From the IMG/VR virus record IMGVR_UViG_3300022745_000116, positions 1 to 33,323 of that record: 33,323 nt of DNA; one strand, given 5' to 3'. The stretch's first letter is position 1; every line of letters begins with the position of its first letter. Under the pieces are notes generated by a model that saw only the letters and a list, made by a program, of their open reading frames with translations, searched no databases and was not told the origin of the DNA. This document shows positions 6,865 to 15,431 of the stretch, piece after piece. Position numbers and translations under genes: made by a program. Source of the stretch: a virus.

Positions 6865-8885
6865 ACCGCCCCCACTATGGTTGTGCCTTGTTGTTGAAAC
6901 GACTCTCTGATGACTTCGGCCAATTCGAGCCCGGTTTGTCTGCGGTCTAAAATGTTACCTTGGACAACCACTTGAACGCTTTGGCCGGGCGTCTCTGGTT
7001 TTTGTGTCTCGGTAGGGGTGAAAGAGCCACCACTTGTGGGGCTTGCAGCCACGCCACCACCGGACCCACCACCGCCGCCTGTGTCGCTTCCTGTGTTGCC
7101 GCTTGAAAGGGATTTCAACAATCCCCCCAGGGTGATAAGAGCTAAACCTGCGGCAATCGCTGGGCCGCCTGCCAACCCCACAATTGAAGCCTTGATGGCA
7201 TCAACCCCAAAACCAACGGTTAAGAAAGCGTTACCAATTTGAATGGCAATGTCACCCAGTAGGGCCAAAATGCCTTTTCCGAAAGCGTCGAAGACATTTT
7301 TACCCTGGGCCAAAGCCGCGCCCACACCCTGAAAGGTGCTGTTTAAATTTGAAAGCAAAATGGCTTTAATGTCCACTTGGGTCTTGGCTGTTAGCTCTTT
7401 GAGTTTTACTTGCAAAGCCACTTCAGCCGCCACACGTTTGTTGGCGTAGTCTAGCTGCAAAGATAAAAGGGCTGAATTTCTTTGTGCTTCTGTAAACCCT
7501 TTTTCTTTGGAATATTTGTCAGCAATTTCTTTTCTGGCAAGTTCAAACTGTTCTTCAAGAATGACCCGCTTTTGATTGTCGATGTCTTCAACGGTTCGGA
7601 TTTGCTGCCTGACATCTTCAATCAATGGAAGCTGTGCTTCTTGGATGCCAATGAAATCAGACTGGGCTTTAATTTGCAGGCCCAAAATCTGATTGTCTCT
7701 TGCCCTGATAGCTGCAAGCTGTTCAGCGGTCAATTTTGTAACCGCGTCACCCTGTTTTTCAGCCGCTTCTTTGGCTGATTTTGCAATCAATTCGCTTGTC
7801 TGGGTGGTAGCTTTTGCAGTCTGGTCAAAGAGTTTTTGTGTTTCAATAAGTTGAAAACGAAGCTTTTCAATCAAGTCGGTATTATCAAGTTTTTTTCTTG
7901 AGTCAAAAAACCCATCACCAAGCTTTTCATTTTCATTGGTCAGATTTTGGATTTGATAACCCAGGGAAATAATCTGCGCTTTGTAGTTTGCAGCTTGTTC
8001 AGTTTGCTTTTCAAATGTGGTTTTGGGCTTTTCCAATTCCACAACTTGCTTTAAGAAATTTGCAATTGCACCCGTGGCGGCTGCAAACTTTGAGCCCAAA
8101 ACAGAGTTTAAAAACAGGTCAAAATCTTCGGTCAATTCAGTGAAAGCAACGCCGATTTTTTTGACGTTTAAATTGTTTTCAATCAAGCCGCCTTGAACAT
8201 TCTTAAATTTATTTCCGGCTTGGTCCAAAAAGGCATTTAAAATGGCTTGCTGTTGCTGGGCCTTGGTCAGTTCACTAGATGTTAAACCGATGGCACTTGC
8301 ATAATCCCTAAAGGCTTTTTGCTGGTCAATGACCACACCCTGTGAGCGCAGCATCCTTGCGTTTGCCGTTTCAATTCCACGGGTGACTTCGGCAAAGCGT
8401 TCTTCAAGCGAACCACCAAGGGCCGCTGTAATTTTTCTGGTCACTTCTAAAACTTGTGGAAGTTTGGCCGCGTTGGACCCAAGCTCAATGATGGCACCGT
8501 TAGCAGTTTTTAAAAGTGAAGTCGTGTCAATCAAGCCGCCCGCAGACTTTTCAAGGCTTTCTTTTAGTTCAGACCCCACAAGGCCAACACTTTCGGCCAA
8601 GTTGTCAAACTGGACCCTGACAGCGTTGATTTTTTCGCCTTCGAGGGTTAGGTCAAATGCTTCTTTTATGATGACCCCAGTGGCTACAGCCGCAAGGCCG
8701 ATGGTGGCAAACGCCACATCAATGCCTAAAACGGCTTCCTTCACAAAGGAAAGCGGGTCAAAATTTAAAACGTCTTTTAGTTTTTTAGAACTATCGGCGG
8801 CCTGACCTTCAAGCTTTGCAAATGCGTCCCTGATTTGTTTTTCATCAAGGGCAAACTCAAATATTAACTTCTGGTCATCGGCCAC
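6861..8885 (-). CDS. Tape measure protein
   Basis: 674 residues, GTG start with AAGGGG upstream, overlapping the frameshifted chaperone gene by 11 bases. Mostly helical and Gln/Lys/Glu/Ala-rich. It has a hydrophobic segment at about 52-73 and a Gly/Ala-rich hydrophobic region at about 520-595, then a Gly/Ser/Thr-rich low-complexity linker (about 596-640) and a short C-terminal domain. Helical proteins with central membrane-like segments directly after the G/GT chaperones are tape measures, which set tail length and help DNA cross the inner membrane. At about 0.15 nm per residue the length predicts a tail near 100 nm. No lysozyme or peptidase motif seen. Confidence 0.9.
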   Translation of the reverse strand: MADDQKLIFEFALDEKQIRDAFAKLEGQAADSSKKLKDVLNFDPLSFVKEAVLGIDVAFATIGLAAVATGVIIKEAFDLTLEGEKINAVRVQFDNLAESVGLVGSELKESLEKSAGGLIDTTSLLKTANGAIIELGSNAAKLPQVLEVTRKITAALGGSLEERFAEVTRGIETANARMLRSQGVVIDQQKAFRDYASAIGLTSSELTKAQQQQAILNAFLDQAGNKFKNVQGGLIENNLNVKKIGVAFTELTEDFDLFLNSVLGSKFAAATGAIANFLKQVVELEKPKTTFEKQTEQAANYKAQIISLGYQIQNLTNENEKLGDGFFDSRKKLDNTDLIEKLRFQLIETQKLFDQTAKATTQTSELIAKSAKEAAEKQGDAVTKLTAEQLAAIRARDNQILGLQIKAQSDFIGIQEAQLPLIEDVRQQIRTVEDIDNQKRVILEEQFELARKEIADKYSKEKGFTEAQRNSALLSLQLDYANKRVAAEVALQVKLKELTAKTQVDIKAILLSNLNSTFQGVGAALAQGKNVFDAFGKGILALLGDIAIQIGNAFLTVGFGVDAIKASIVGLAGGPAIAAGLALITLGGLLKSLSSGNTGSDTGGGGGSGGGVAASPTSGGSFTPTETQKPETPGQSVQVVVQGNILDRRQTGLELAEVIRESFQQQGTTIVGAV

Positions 8886-9183
8886 TTCTACCCCTTAGCG
8901 CCATTTGTTCAGCCAGTTCTTTGGCTGTTATGGTGGCGGCTTCTGGTCTAAACTGTTGTGGGTAAGCATAACGGTGCATTTCCCGCAACATTTCTTCCCG
9001 CGCTTCCTGTTTTAGGTGCGGCAACATACTGATGTTAGCTTGTACTAAAAATTCACGGGCTTCAAGCACTGTAATTGCTTCCCACAAATCAGTGAAAGTA
9101 AAAACGTCAAGGCCCGTTATTTGGTCTGGGTGCAGGCCGTAAAACCTGCAAATTTTGGCAATTTTTAGGTCTTGGGGCTCTAG
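8875..9183 (-). CDS. Tail assembly chaperone, frameshift extension (GT-type T domain)
   Basis: This frame has no good start of its own; the only early candidate is a TTG (TTG TGG) at 9087 without a ribosome site. It is open back to the A-AAA-AAC slippery site at 9183-9189. Read as the -1 product, it adds 102 residues to the 86 residues of the gene at 9180-9440, giving a 188-residue fusion. The extension begins LEPQDLKIAKICRF and contains helical segments ending in AEQMALRGRSGR. The G/GT layout before the tape measure is conserved in many siphoviruses, where GT coats the tape measure and recruits tail tube subunits. The frameshift itself is a prediction. Confidence 0.8.
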   Translation of the reverse strand, partial: LEPQDLKIAKICRFYGLHPDQITGLDVFTFTDLWEAITVLEAREFLVQANISMLPHLKQEAREEMLREMHRYAYPQQFRPEAATITAKELAEQMALRGRSGR

Positions 9184-9440
9184 TTTTTTTTTGAGCCCAG
9201 CAAGAAAGTAAAAAACTCGGTGTAGTCATCACCATCAAAAAAAGTTAAATGCTCTTTGGAAAGACCAAGGTCCATGTAAAACTTTTCTAAAACGTTGATG
9301 GCGTCACCTGGGTCAGCTTCTTTCACCGCGTTTTGAACTTCAAACGCTTCAGACACCGCAGGTATTCTAATTTCAACCGTCACACCGTTGGGAAGTTTTA
9401 CTTTCCCAACTTTCTTTTTTACTTCAAAAACTTTTGTCAT
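9180..9440 (-). CDS. Tail assembly chaperone (G-type)
   Basis: 86 residues, ATG start with GGAG upstream, ending LGSKKN at the slippery A-tract. The N-terminal part is basic beta (KVGKVKLPNGVTVEIRIP), then an alpha region (EAFEVQNAVKEADPGDAINV). Position between tail tube and tape measure, small size, and termination exactly at a -1 slippery sequence identify it as the G-type chaperone that keeps the tape measure soluble during tail assembly. Chaperones of this kind are usually absent from the finished virion. It is the only in-frame product; a minority of ribosomes should continue into the 8875-9183 frame. Confidence 0.85.
   Translation of the reverse strand: MTKVFEVKKKVGKVKLPNGVTVEIRIPAVSEAFEVQNAVKEADPGDAINVLEKFYMDLGLSKEHLTFFDGDDYTEFFTFLLGSKKN
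9183..9189 (-). promoter_or_regulatory. Predicted -1 ribosomal frameshift site A-AAA-AAC
   Basis: On the minus strand the end of the G-type gene reads TCA AAA AAA AAC TAG: nine A residues, then C. The heptamer A AAA AAC fits the X-XXY-YYZ rule, and slipping back one base bypasses the TAG into a frame open for 102 further codons. A hairpin with 6-bp arms TGCAGG/CCTGCA (9131-9150) lies about 32 bases downstream, further than usual for a stimulatory structure. Location and geometry match the conserved tail chaperone frameshift of dsDNA phages. Confidence 0.8.
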
Positions 9441-9473
9441 TTAAAAAGCTCCAATCAAGCTGTTGATAAATTT

Positions 9474-10400
9474 TTAGATGCCCAGACCTGCGGCCCCGCC
9501 GTCACCGATAAGGAAGAACTGAATTTCTTTGTTCTTAGTGGTGTCAGGTTGAACAGTGAATTTCAAAGGAATGGTAGAAATTTTTTCACCTGAAAAAGTA
9601 AACTTGTCTAGCAACGCTTGGGCTTTCCAGAAATTCCAATCCTGTGTGCGGTCGGAAGCATCCAAAGCCACAGGATGAAGTCTCATGTAAATAGTTGGGA
9701 CTTGTTTACCCACAAGTGTTGGACCAAAACCGAAAGTGTCGATTTGACCCGCGCCAATTGGCAAGAATGGGTAGTGGCCCGCAGCGATGAAAGCCTGTTT
9801 TACAGACTCTTTATCGGTCTCATTTAGGGTAAAATCAACTTCCATGGGGGGATAACCTTTAACCAGTTTTCCCAACACTGTGGTGCCTGTGTGCTGACAT
9901 TTGATGTCTTCGGTGTCAGCTTTCAAACCAGACACAACAATTTCACCCTCAATGCAACCCGCTTCGCGCTCAATTTGACCAACAGTCAAAAGTTGAAAAG
10001 CAAAACCTGATTTGTTTACATCGTCTGGGTCGCGTGCAGGATTTGCAAATCCTGGGGCTGTTGCAACCAGTGTCACCACGTTGCCTGATGCTGTTGCATC
10101 AAAGCCCGCGACGTTGGTCAAAATAGCCGCAAGGGCCGTTGCCACCGCCGCCGCAGTCATTGGGTTGGTAATGCTGACCGCGTGTCCAGTCCAACCACCC
10201 GCAGGTGCAGGGTCTACAGAAGAACCAGTGTCAAACCAAGCGTAGTGTTTTGCACCAGCGGCATCTTGAAAAAGAAAATATTTTCCGGCAAGACTTGAAG
10301 TTGAAGAAGTTGGCACACAAGTGATTGCCTGAACCTGTGGCGTGTCTTTGCCCAGATAGACAAACATTGGTTGAATTTTTACGTTTGCGATATTGCTCAT
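9474..10400 (-). CDS. Major tail tube protein
   Basis: 308 residues, ATG start with AAAGGGGA upstream. An N-terminal segment (about 25-130) contains a module found in several phage virion proteins (HYAWFDTGSS, then an alanine-rich helix TAAAVATALAAIL and a SGNVVTLVAT strand). It may be an added surface domain. The rest is beta-rich with VDFTLNETDKESVKQAF and IPLKFTVQPD strands typical of tube subunits. It lies between the tail-terminator-like gene and the G/GT chaperones, exactly where the tail tube gene is expected. Assignment is by position and composition; no catalytic motif is expected. Confidence 0.8.
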   Translation of the reverse strand: MSNIANVKIQPMFVYLGKDTPQVQAITCVPTSSTSSLAGKYFLFQDAAGAKHYAWFDTGSSVDPAPAGGWTGHAVSITNPMTAAAVATALAAILTNVAGFDATASGNVVTLVATAPGFANPARDPDDVNKSGFAFQLLTVGQIEREAGCIEGEIVVSGLKADTEDIKCQHTGTTVLGKLVKGYPPMEVDFTLNETDKESVKQAFIAAGHYPFLPIGAGQIDTFGFGPTLVGKQVPTIYMRLHPVALDASDRTQDWNFWKAQALLDKFTFSGEKISTIPLKFTVQPDTTKNKEIQFFLIGDGGAAGLGI

Positions 10401-10418
10401 TGGCGTCCCCTTTTATTT

Positions 10419-10862
10419 TTAAACCGTTGGTAACTCTAAAACTATCACTAAGGAAAAATCGATTGTCAACCTAACCGCGTTGTCATTGGACCTAGACATG
10501 GGGCTGGGGTCAAAGTTTATCACTTGGACCGACTTAATTGAGGGCTGGGTCACGCGATTTTTGGCCATCATGGCCCGCTCAACTATCGCCTGACCCTTTG
10601 CAATAATATCATCGACATTTTGTGGAAGGTTCTTTGCAGCGGGGTAATAGAGGGTGATTGTAGCGTCACCGCTAAACTGAATAAATCTTGGCTGGTCAAT
10701 ATTTACCACCTTGAATTTACCCACAAGGATGTGAAAGCACCGCTTGTCTATGATGGTTTTGGGAATGTTATCTTCGTTAAAAGCGTCATTCCACTCAACC
10801 AACTTTGCGTCGGCTTCCTTTATCACTTTTCTAAAATAGGGGCGAACGTCTACAAAACTCAT
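10419..10862 (-). CDS. Tail terminator / head-tail joining-like protein
   Basis: 147 residues. Alpha/beta pattern: N-terminal helix (VRPYFRKVIKEADAKL), beta strands around residues 45-75, a helix (VDDIIAKGQAIVERAMM) and C-terminal strands (VRLTIDFSLVIVLE). Size, fold pattern and place just upstream of the tail tube gene match tail terminator proteins, which cap the tube and allow joining to the head. The start overlaps the stop of the neck protein gene (ATGA), so translation is coupled. Family not certain; another neck or tail-completion protein is possible. Confidence 0.6.
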   Translation of the reverse strand: MSFVDVRPYFRKVIKEADAKLVEWNDAFNEDNIPKTIIDKRCFHILVGKFKVVNIDQPRFIQFSGDATITLYYPAAKNLPQNVDDIIAKGQAIVERAMMAKNRVTQPSIKSVQVINFDPSPMSRSNDNAVRLTIDFSLVIVLELPTV

Positions 10863-11875
10863 CTTCTTAACAAGGTCCCACTAGAAATGTTGACTCGTTC
10901 TTCTGGGTCTACTTCGCCGTTTTTGTTGTAGTCTAGTTTTAAACTAGCTTGTTGTCTTGCCGCAAATTTTAGCTTTTCATACTGACCGGCTTTTTTCTGC
11001 CAAATGTCGTCAACAGAATTTTGAAAACTCATGCAAAGAAATTGCAACGTTTCAAACACTGACCACAGCTTCACATCTTCAAGGTCAAGAATATCAAATT
11101 TAGTAAGGCGGCGATTGTTCTTGTCGGTGTAGCCCGCTTGGTAAATCCAATCTAAAATTTGTTCTTGTGACCTTCTGTGCATATCTAGGAAAGATGCTCG
11201 GCCATCCCGCACCCAGTCCATAATGTTTGGCTCGTGAATTTTTAAATCTTGGTCTCTTGAAAAAAGGCCATCACCCTGTGGGGTGAAAACTTTTTGCCAA
11301 TAAATTTCAGATTGTGAAGTTGTGGCTGTTGCCACTTCTACAGTGATTTGTCGCAAGCCCGCTTCAATCACTTCACCTAAAAAATTCAAGCCCGCTGTTT
11401 TGTAGGGAAAACCCACAAGCGGCCAAAGATTTGTGTCTGGGTTTTTGTTATATTGAATTTCAACGGCGTTTGATACCGTCATAACAATTTTATTTTTTGA
11501 AGAAAGTGTCAAGGACCAGACCAAAGGACTTGCACCATTGAGGGCCGTTTGCATTTGGGCCACCAAGGCCGCAAAGCTGTAGGTGCCTGTTGCAAGGGGC
11601 ACTTCATACTCAAGCCCCGTTGACTTATCCAAAAAATAAAGTCTGTGCAGGGCCGCATCGATATCGAATTGAGCATCAGGCCAAAACCAGTCAGCGAACC
11701 AATTTTTCTGGTCGAGTGGGTCGAAGATGTCGAGTGTCGGGCCGCCCATTCCAGGCTGAACAGTGCAAATAGTAAAATCGGTCTCGTCTTTTGTTTTAAA
11801 AGACTTTGTGGCCGAAAACCTTGTTTGGTCTTTGATTTGAACTTGGTCTTCAATTTCTAAAATGGGTGATAACAT
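10859..11875 (-). CDS. Head-tail connector/neck-like protein with an EF-hand loop
   Basis: 338 residues from the ATG at 11875, which overlaps the stop of the preceding gene as TAATG. The frame extends to 11899, but the internal ATG has GGGG at proper spacing. Residues about 75-165 form a beta domain (signature ATGTYSFAALVAQMQTALN to LWPLVGFP) shared with the tail-tip protein at 6082-6864. The C-terminal 110 residues are helical and end with DYNKNGEVDPEE (10898-10933), a perfect EF-hand loop pattern with ligands at positions 1, 3, 5, 9 and 12. Lying just before the tail terminator gene, it probably belongs to the neck. Function is inferred; calcium binding is predicted from the motif only. Confidence 0.55.
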   Translation of the reverse strand: MLSPILEIEDQVQIKDQTRFSATKSFKTKDETDFTICTVQPGMGGPTLDIFDPLDQKNWFADWFWPDAQFDIDAALHRLYFLDKSTGLEYEVPLATGTYSFAALVAQMQTALNGASPLVWSLTLSSKNKIVMTVSNAVEIQYNKNPDTNLWPLVGFPYKTAGLNFLGEVIEAGLRQITVEVATATTSQSEIYWQKVFTPQGDGLFSRDQDLKIHEPNIMDWVRDGRASFLDMHRRSQEQILDWIYQAGYTDKNNRRLTKFDILDLEDVKLWSVFETLQFLCMSFQNSVDDIWQKKAGQYEKLKFAARQQASLKLDYNKNGEVDPEERVNISSGTLLRR

Positions 11876-12243
11876 TACAATGACCCCGCAAATAACCACA
11901 ATTGGTCAAGCTGTTGTGAAGTCCAACCCAGCATTTGGGCCACTTTGGCGACCAAAGGATTGTCACGTTTAAACGTCAAAGAATATTCCCACTCAATGTG
12001 GGCTAAAGATTTTTGTGGCTCTGGCAAAGTGTCGAGGCCATCGCTCACCTGTTGCATGGAAATGCCACTTAAAACCAAGGCTTGTTTGATTTGTCTTGGT
12101 GTCACATCAGGAATTTTTACAACGGGCGCTCGTGAAAAAACCGAAAGTCTTTCATCCCACTCGGCATCAGTCCAAGTCACACCCTGTGGCGATTCCATTT
12201 CACCAATTTTTTCACCCAAATAATTTAAAATGTCTCTTTTCAT
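11875..12243 (-). CDS. Small fibre-associated / fibre-assembly-like protein
   Basis: 122 residues, AGGGGGA upstream of the ATG. The C-terminal end (NPLVAKVAQMLGWTSQQLDQLW) resembles short helical motifs in small proteins encoded immediately after phage fibres, including fibre-assembly and XkdW-like proteins. The middle contains a TPRQIKQALVLSG helix pair. It directly follows the 1059-residue fibre gene, 8 bases away, so it may assist fibre folding or attachment. The resemblance is weak and no catalytic motif is present. Confidence 0.5.
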   Translation of the reverse strand: MKRDILNYLGEKIGEMESPQGVTWTDAEWDERLSVFSRAPVVKIPDVTPRQIKQALVLSGISMQQVSDGLDTLPEPQKSLAHIEWEYSLTFKRDNPLVAKVAQMLGWTSQQLDQLWLFAGSL

Positions 12244-12251
12244 AAATCCCC

Positions 12252-15200
12252 CTAGATGCTCACGGTAACGGTTGCACCCGTGCCGCCTGCGCCGCCTGTT
12301 GTGCCCGCGCCTGTAGCGCCAACACCGCCGGTTACTGGACCCACATGGGTGCCAGTCAGCAAGTTGAAGTTGATTGCATCGATGTAACCAGAGTCGCCAC
12401 CGTTACCACCTTGGCCCGGTGTCGCAAGGGCCGAGTTACCACCGTTGCCGCCCGTACCGCCCTGGCATTGCAAAAGACCCGTAACTGTTGGGCCTGATTT
12501 AAAGTTGTAGGCAAAGTAAATGTAGCCACCGCCACCGCCACCACCACCACCACCACCGCCGTTACCAGCCGCAGCCGCAGGGCCACCGGCACCACCGGCA
12601 CCACCCACAGATTGGATAAGATTGGAAGCTGTAGAAGCCGAAGTCAGCACCATGTCGGCATAAATGGCGACAACGCCGCCACCGGACCCACCACCGCCAC
12701 CGCCCCGAGCATTACCAACGGTCACACCGTCGCCACCGCCCGAAGACCCGCCACGGCCTGAACCACCACCAAGAATTTGTAAAGCTGCCCGCAAGAATTG
12801 GTTTTCAAATCGGCCCATAAGAACGCGATTGGAAGCCGCACCACCGGCACCCGCGGCACCACCTGCATTGGTCCCTGCGCCACCTGCGCCGCCCTGACCG
12901 CCATTGCCCCCATTACCAGGGGTGACACCCGTGGGTGCCGCAGCCGCCGTGCCCGCTGCCACAGTGGCGGTTGAGCCCGCTGTGCCAGCGTTGGACCCGC
13001 CCAACATACTGGACGCAAGAGCCGCGCCCGCTGTGCCGCCCGTTTGGACTGTGGCCGCACCACCCGCATTACCATTATTTCTGATGGCCCCGGCAGTTGT
13101 GGCGTTGGTTAAGTCAAGCGTTTGACAATAAATTGGATAACCTGCGGTGTTGATTTGAGCGCCCGCAAGAATTGTTAAAGTGTTGTAATAAACTGGACCC
13201 GTCAAAGTGACGTTTCCTGAAATGCTCACATTTCCTAAGTTACCGTCACCAAAGTCTTGGCCCAAGTTTTCTTGGTCCCAAGTCGGTACGCCACCTAGTG
13301 AACGCAGCAAATAAGTTGTAGTCCCCACAGGTAAACGAGTGGTGACGTTTGAGCTATTTCTGTAAAGCAAATCGCCCGCTGTTGTCAGGGGGTCAATCAG
13401 CAAAGTGCCACTTGCATTTGGTAAAATGTAAGCCCGGTCGGCGTTGTTGGCCGTGCCGTCGAAAGTTCTGACAAAGCCGTTTTCACCCTTCCAAGAAAAT
13501 TTGCCGGTGTTGTCAGCATAAAGGGCAAAACCAGAAGTTGGCGTTGTAACAGGGGTGGCAACCGTTTGACGTTCAAACACCATTTTTCCGGTGTTCACGT
13601 TGTCACCTTTTACCGTGGTTGCCCCGGTAATTGTGCCACCTGTTTTTTGAAAATATTGTGTGTGTGGGTCTGAAGTCGCGATGTGGGCATTTATTCCCAC
13701 AGTGACGCGGGCATCAGCCGCAGTAGAAAAATCAGAGATTGTGGCCGCAAGCTGTGTGCCTGTGTGGTTGCCACGTTGAACAGCATAAGCCTGAGCCGCA
13801 GCTTGTGCAGCGGCATCAGCCGCAGCCTGTGCCGTACTTACCGGCTTGGCGCTATCAGCGGTATTGTCCACATTGCCCAAACCGATGTTTGTCCTAGCCG
13901 TTGAAGCACTTGCAAGGTCTGAAAGGTTAGCAGATTTTTGAAGACTTGTGGCTTGTGCCGCAGCCGTTGCCGCACTTTGAGCCGAGGCAATCGCCGCAGC
14001 CTGAGCGGTCGATACAGGCTTATTTACGTCGCTCACGTTGTCCACATTGCCCAAATTTACATCTGTGGCTGTGATAACTACAGCACCAGTGCGGCCTTGA
14101 ACTGATGCCACCGCATCGGTATTGTCAACTTTGCCCCATTTAGTGCCGTCATAAATTGCCCAGTCCCCAACTTTCCAATCAGAAATCCCATCAAGGTTTG
14201 TGCTACCAGCGACATTGACAATGTAATAATAGCCTTTGGTGCCGACACTTGAAGCAAGGGCCGGTGAGTTGGAAGAAGCGTCCCAAGTTGATTGATAAAT
14301 TGAAGCCCCAAGGAGGCTTCCTGGGATTTGTGACAAAGGAATTTTTGAAGTCGCATCTAGTGTTGCAAGTCCAAGAGCCGCGCCCTTTTGGGCCGCAATT
14401 CTTGCATCAGCCGCAGTAGAAAAGTCAGAAATTGTGGCGGCTAGTTGTGTGCCGGTGTGATTACCTCGTTGAATTGCATAAGCTTGCACAGCGGCGTCAG
14501 CCGCAGCTTGTGCCGAGCTTACTGGCTTCACACTATCAGCGGTATTGTCCACATTGCCCAAGCCCAAGTTATTTCTTGAAGCCGAGGCCGAAGCTAAGTC
14601 AGAAAGATTGGCAGATTTTTGAAGGCTTGTGGCCTGGGCCGCAGCCGTTGCCGCAGCATCAGCCGCAGCCTGTGCGGTTGATACGGGCTTGGCGCTATCG
14701 GCGGTATTGTCCACATTGCCCAAACCGATGTTTGTCCTTGCCGCAGAGGCCGAAGCAACATCGGAAAGGTTCGCAGATTTCTGAAGGCTGGTGGCCTGGG
14801 CCGCAGCCGTTGCCGCAGTCTGTGCCGAAGCAATCGCCGCAGCTTGAGCCGTTGACACCGGCTTGTTTGCATCGCTCACATTGTCCACTTGGTCCAAATT
14901 TATGTCGGCTTTATCGCCACTTGTAGCTACAGCCGCAAGCCCTGTGATGGTGCTAGCGTCCTGTGTGCCTGTGTGGTTTGAACGTGAAAGCAAAAATGCG
15001 TCGGTGCTGTTCACTGTGGCGCCGCTTGCGATGCCATTTAATTTTGATTTGTCTGTTGGCGACATAAAGCCCGCCACAGAAGTGGTGGCAAGAGCGTGTT
15101 CAGTGCCGCCGCTTCCAACGTGTGAGCTTGGTACTTTGCCTGCGTTCAATTCATTGATAGCCGCCTGCACGTTTGTGGAAGACATACCGCCCGAAGGGGT

Positions 15201-15431
15201 GTGCGACACTTGGTCAGAGCTATAGTCACCACTTGCAGGCACTACAGCGCCCGAACGGCCTTTAAAACTTAAAACCCCACCACTTGAAAGAGCTTCAACG
15301 TCAACAAATGCGCGTGAGTCATCAATTTTGGTTAGGTGCCCGTTGGCCGCGTCCACAAAATAGAAAAACTCACCCGCGTTGGGTGTTGGAACGTCAGCCC
15401 TTGCATAAGTTTGATAACCATAAATGCCCAT
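12252..15431 (-). CDS. Long repeat-rich fibre with glycine-rich C-terminus
   Basis: 1059 residues, no signal peptide. N-terminal attachment-like region (1-95), HTGTQ turns, and five repeats of a GLGNVDNTADSAKPVS-type unit with alanine-rich helices (AQAAADAAATAAAQ) and LQKSANLSDLAS linkers. Then comes a central beta region (about 560-760) and a C-terminal third dominated by Gly/Ala runs, including twelve consecutive glycines, like collagen- or polyglycine-helix fibre tips. GAGGGGA precedes the ATG. It is encoded between head and neck genes rather than after the tape measure, so it may be a head or neck fibre, or a side fibre. The repeat and glycine architecture is visible; the attachment site is inferred. 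Confidence 0.8.
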   Translation of the reverse strand: MGIYGYQTYARADVPTPNAGEFFYFVDAANGHLTKIDDSRAFVDVEALSSGGVLSFKGRSGAVVPASGDYSSDQVSHTPSGGMSSTNVQAAINELNAGKVPSSHVGSGGTEHALATTSVAGFMSPTDKSKLNGIASGATVNSTDAFLLSRSNHTGTQDASTITGLAAVATSGDKADINLDQVDNVSDANKPVSTAQAAAIASAQTAATAAAQATSLQKSANLSDVASASAARTNIGLGNVDNTADSAKPVSTAQAAADAAATAAAQATSLQKSANLSDLASASASRNNLGLGNVDNTADSVKPVSSAQAAADAAVQAYAIQRGNHTGTQLAATISDFSTAADARIAAQKGAALGLATLDATSKIPLSQIPGSLLGASIYQSTWDASSNSPALASSVGTKGYYYIVNVAGSTNLDGISDWKVGDWAIYDGTKWGKVDNTDAVASVQGRTGAVVITATDVNLGNVDNVSDVNKPVSTAQAAAIASAQSAATAAAQATSLQKSANLSDLASASTARTNIGLGNVDNTADSAKPVSTAQAAADAAAQAAAQAYAVQRGNHTGTQLAATISDFSTAADARVTVGINAHIATSDPHTQYFQKTGGTITGATTVKGDNVNTGKMVFERQTVATPVTTPTSGFALYADNTGKFSWKGENGFVRTFDGTANNADRAYILPNASGTLLIDPLTTAGDLLYRNSSNVTTRLPVGTTTYLLRSLGGVPTWDQENLGQDFGDGNLGNVSISGNVTLTGPVYYNTLTILAGAQINTAGYPIYCQTLDLTNATTAGAIRNNGNAGGAATVQTGGTAGAALASSMLGGSNAGTAGSTATVAAGTAAAAPTGVTPGNGGNGGQGGAGGAGTNAGGAAGAGGAASNRVLMGRFENQFLRAALQILGGGSGRGGSSGGGDGVTVGNARGGGGGGSGGGVVAIYADMVLTSASTASNLIQSVGGAGGAGGPAAAAGNGGGGGGGGGGGGYIYFAYNFKSGPTVTGLLQCQGGTGGNGGNSALATPGQGGNGGDSGYIDAINFNLLTGTHVGPVTGGVGATGAGTTGGAGGTGATVTVSI
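13841..14910 (-). repeat. Five intragenic direct repeats in the fibre gene
   Basis: Copies of a roughly 55-60 bp unit encoding the NVDN-x-xD-KPVS segment lie at about 13841-13898, 14010-14066, 14521-14579, 14680-14740 and 14855-14910, separated by alanine-codon-rich stretches. The first and fourth share the run ggtattgtccacattgccca and continue almost identically. Such repeats allow fibre length to change by recombination. Confidence 0.75.

Noticed and set aside
8329-8805. Plus-strand frame of 158 codons
   Set aside because: Antisense to the tape measure; no start signal and Ser/Thr/Ala bias expected from a shadow.
8875-9087. Independent gene starting at the TTG (TTG TGG) at 9087
   Set aside because: No ribosome site, and the frame is open back to a perfect slippery site; the frameshift product explains it.
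14432-14926. Plus-strand frame of 164 codons with Pro/His/Gln repeats
   Set aside because: Its repeats are the mirror image of the alanine-rich repeats in the minus-strand fibre.
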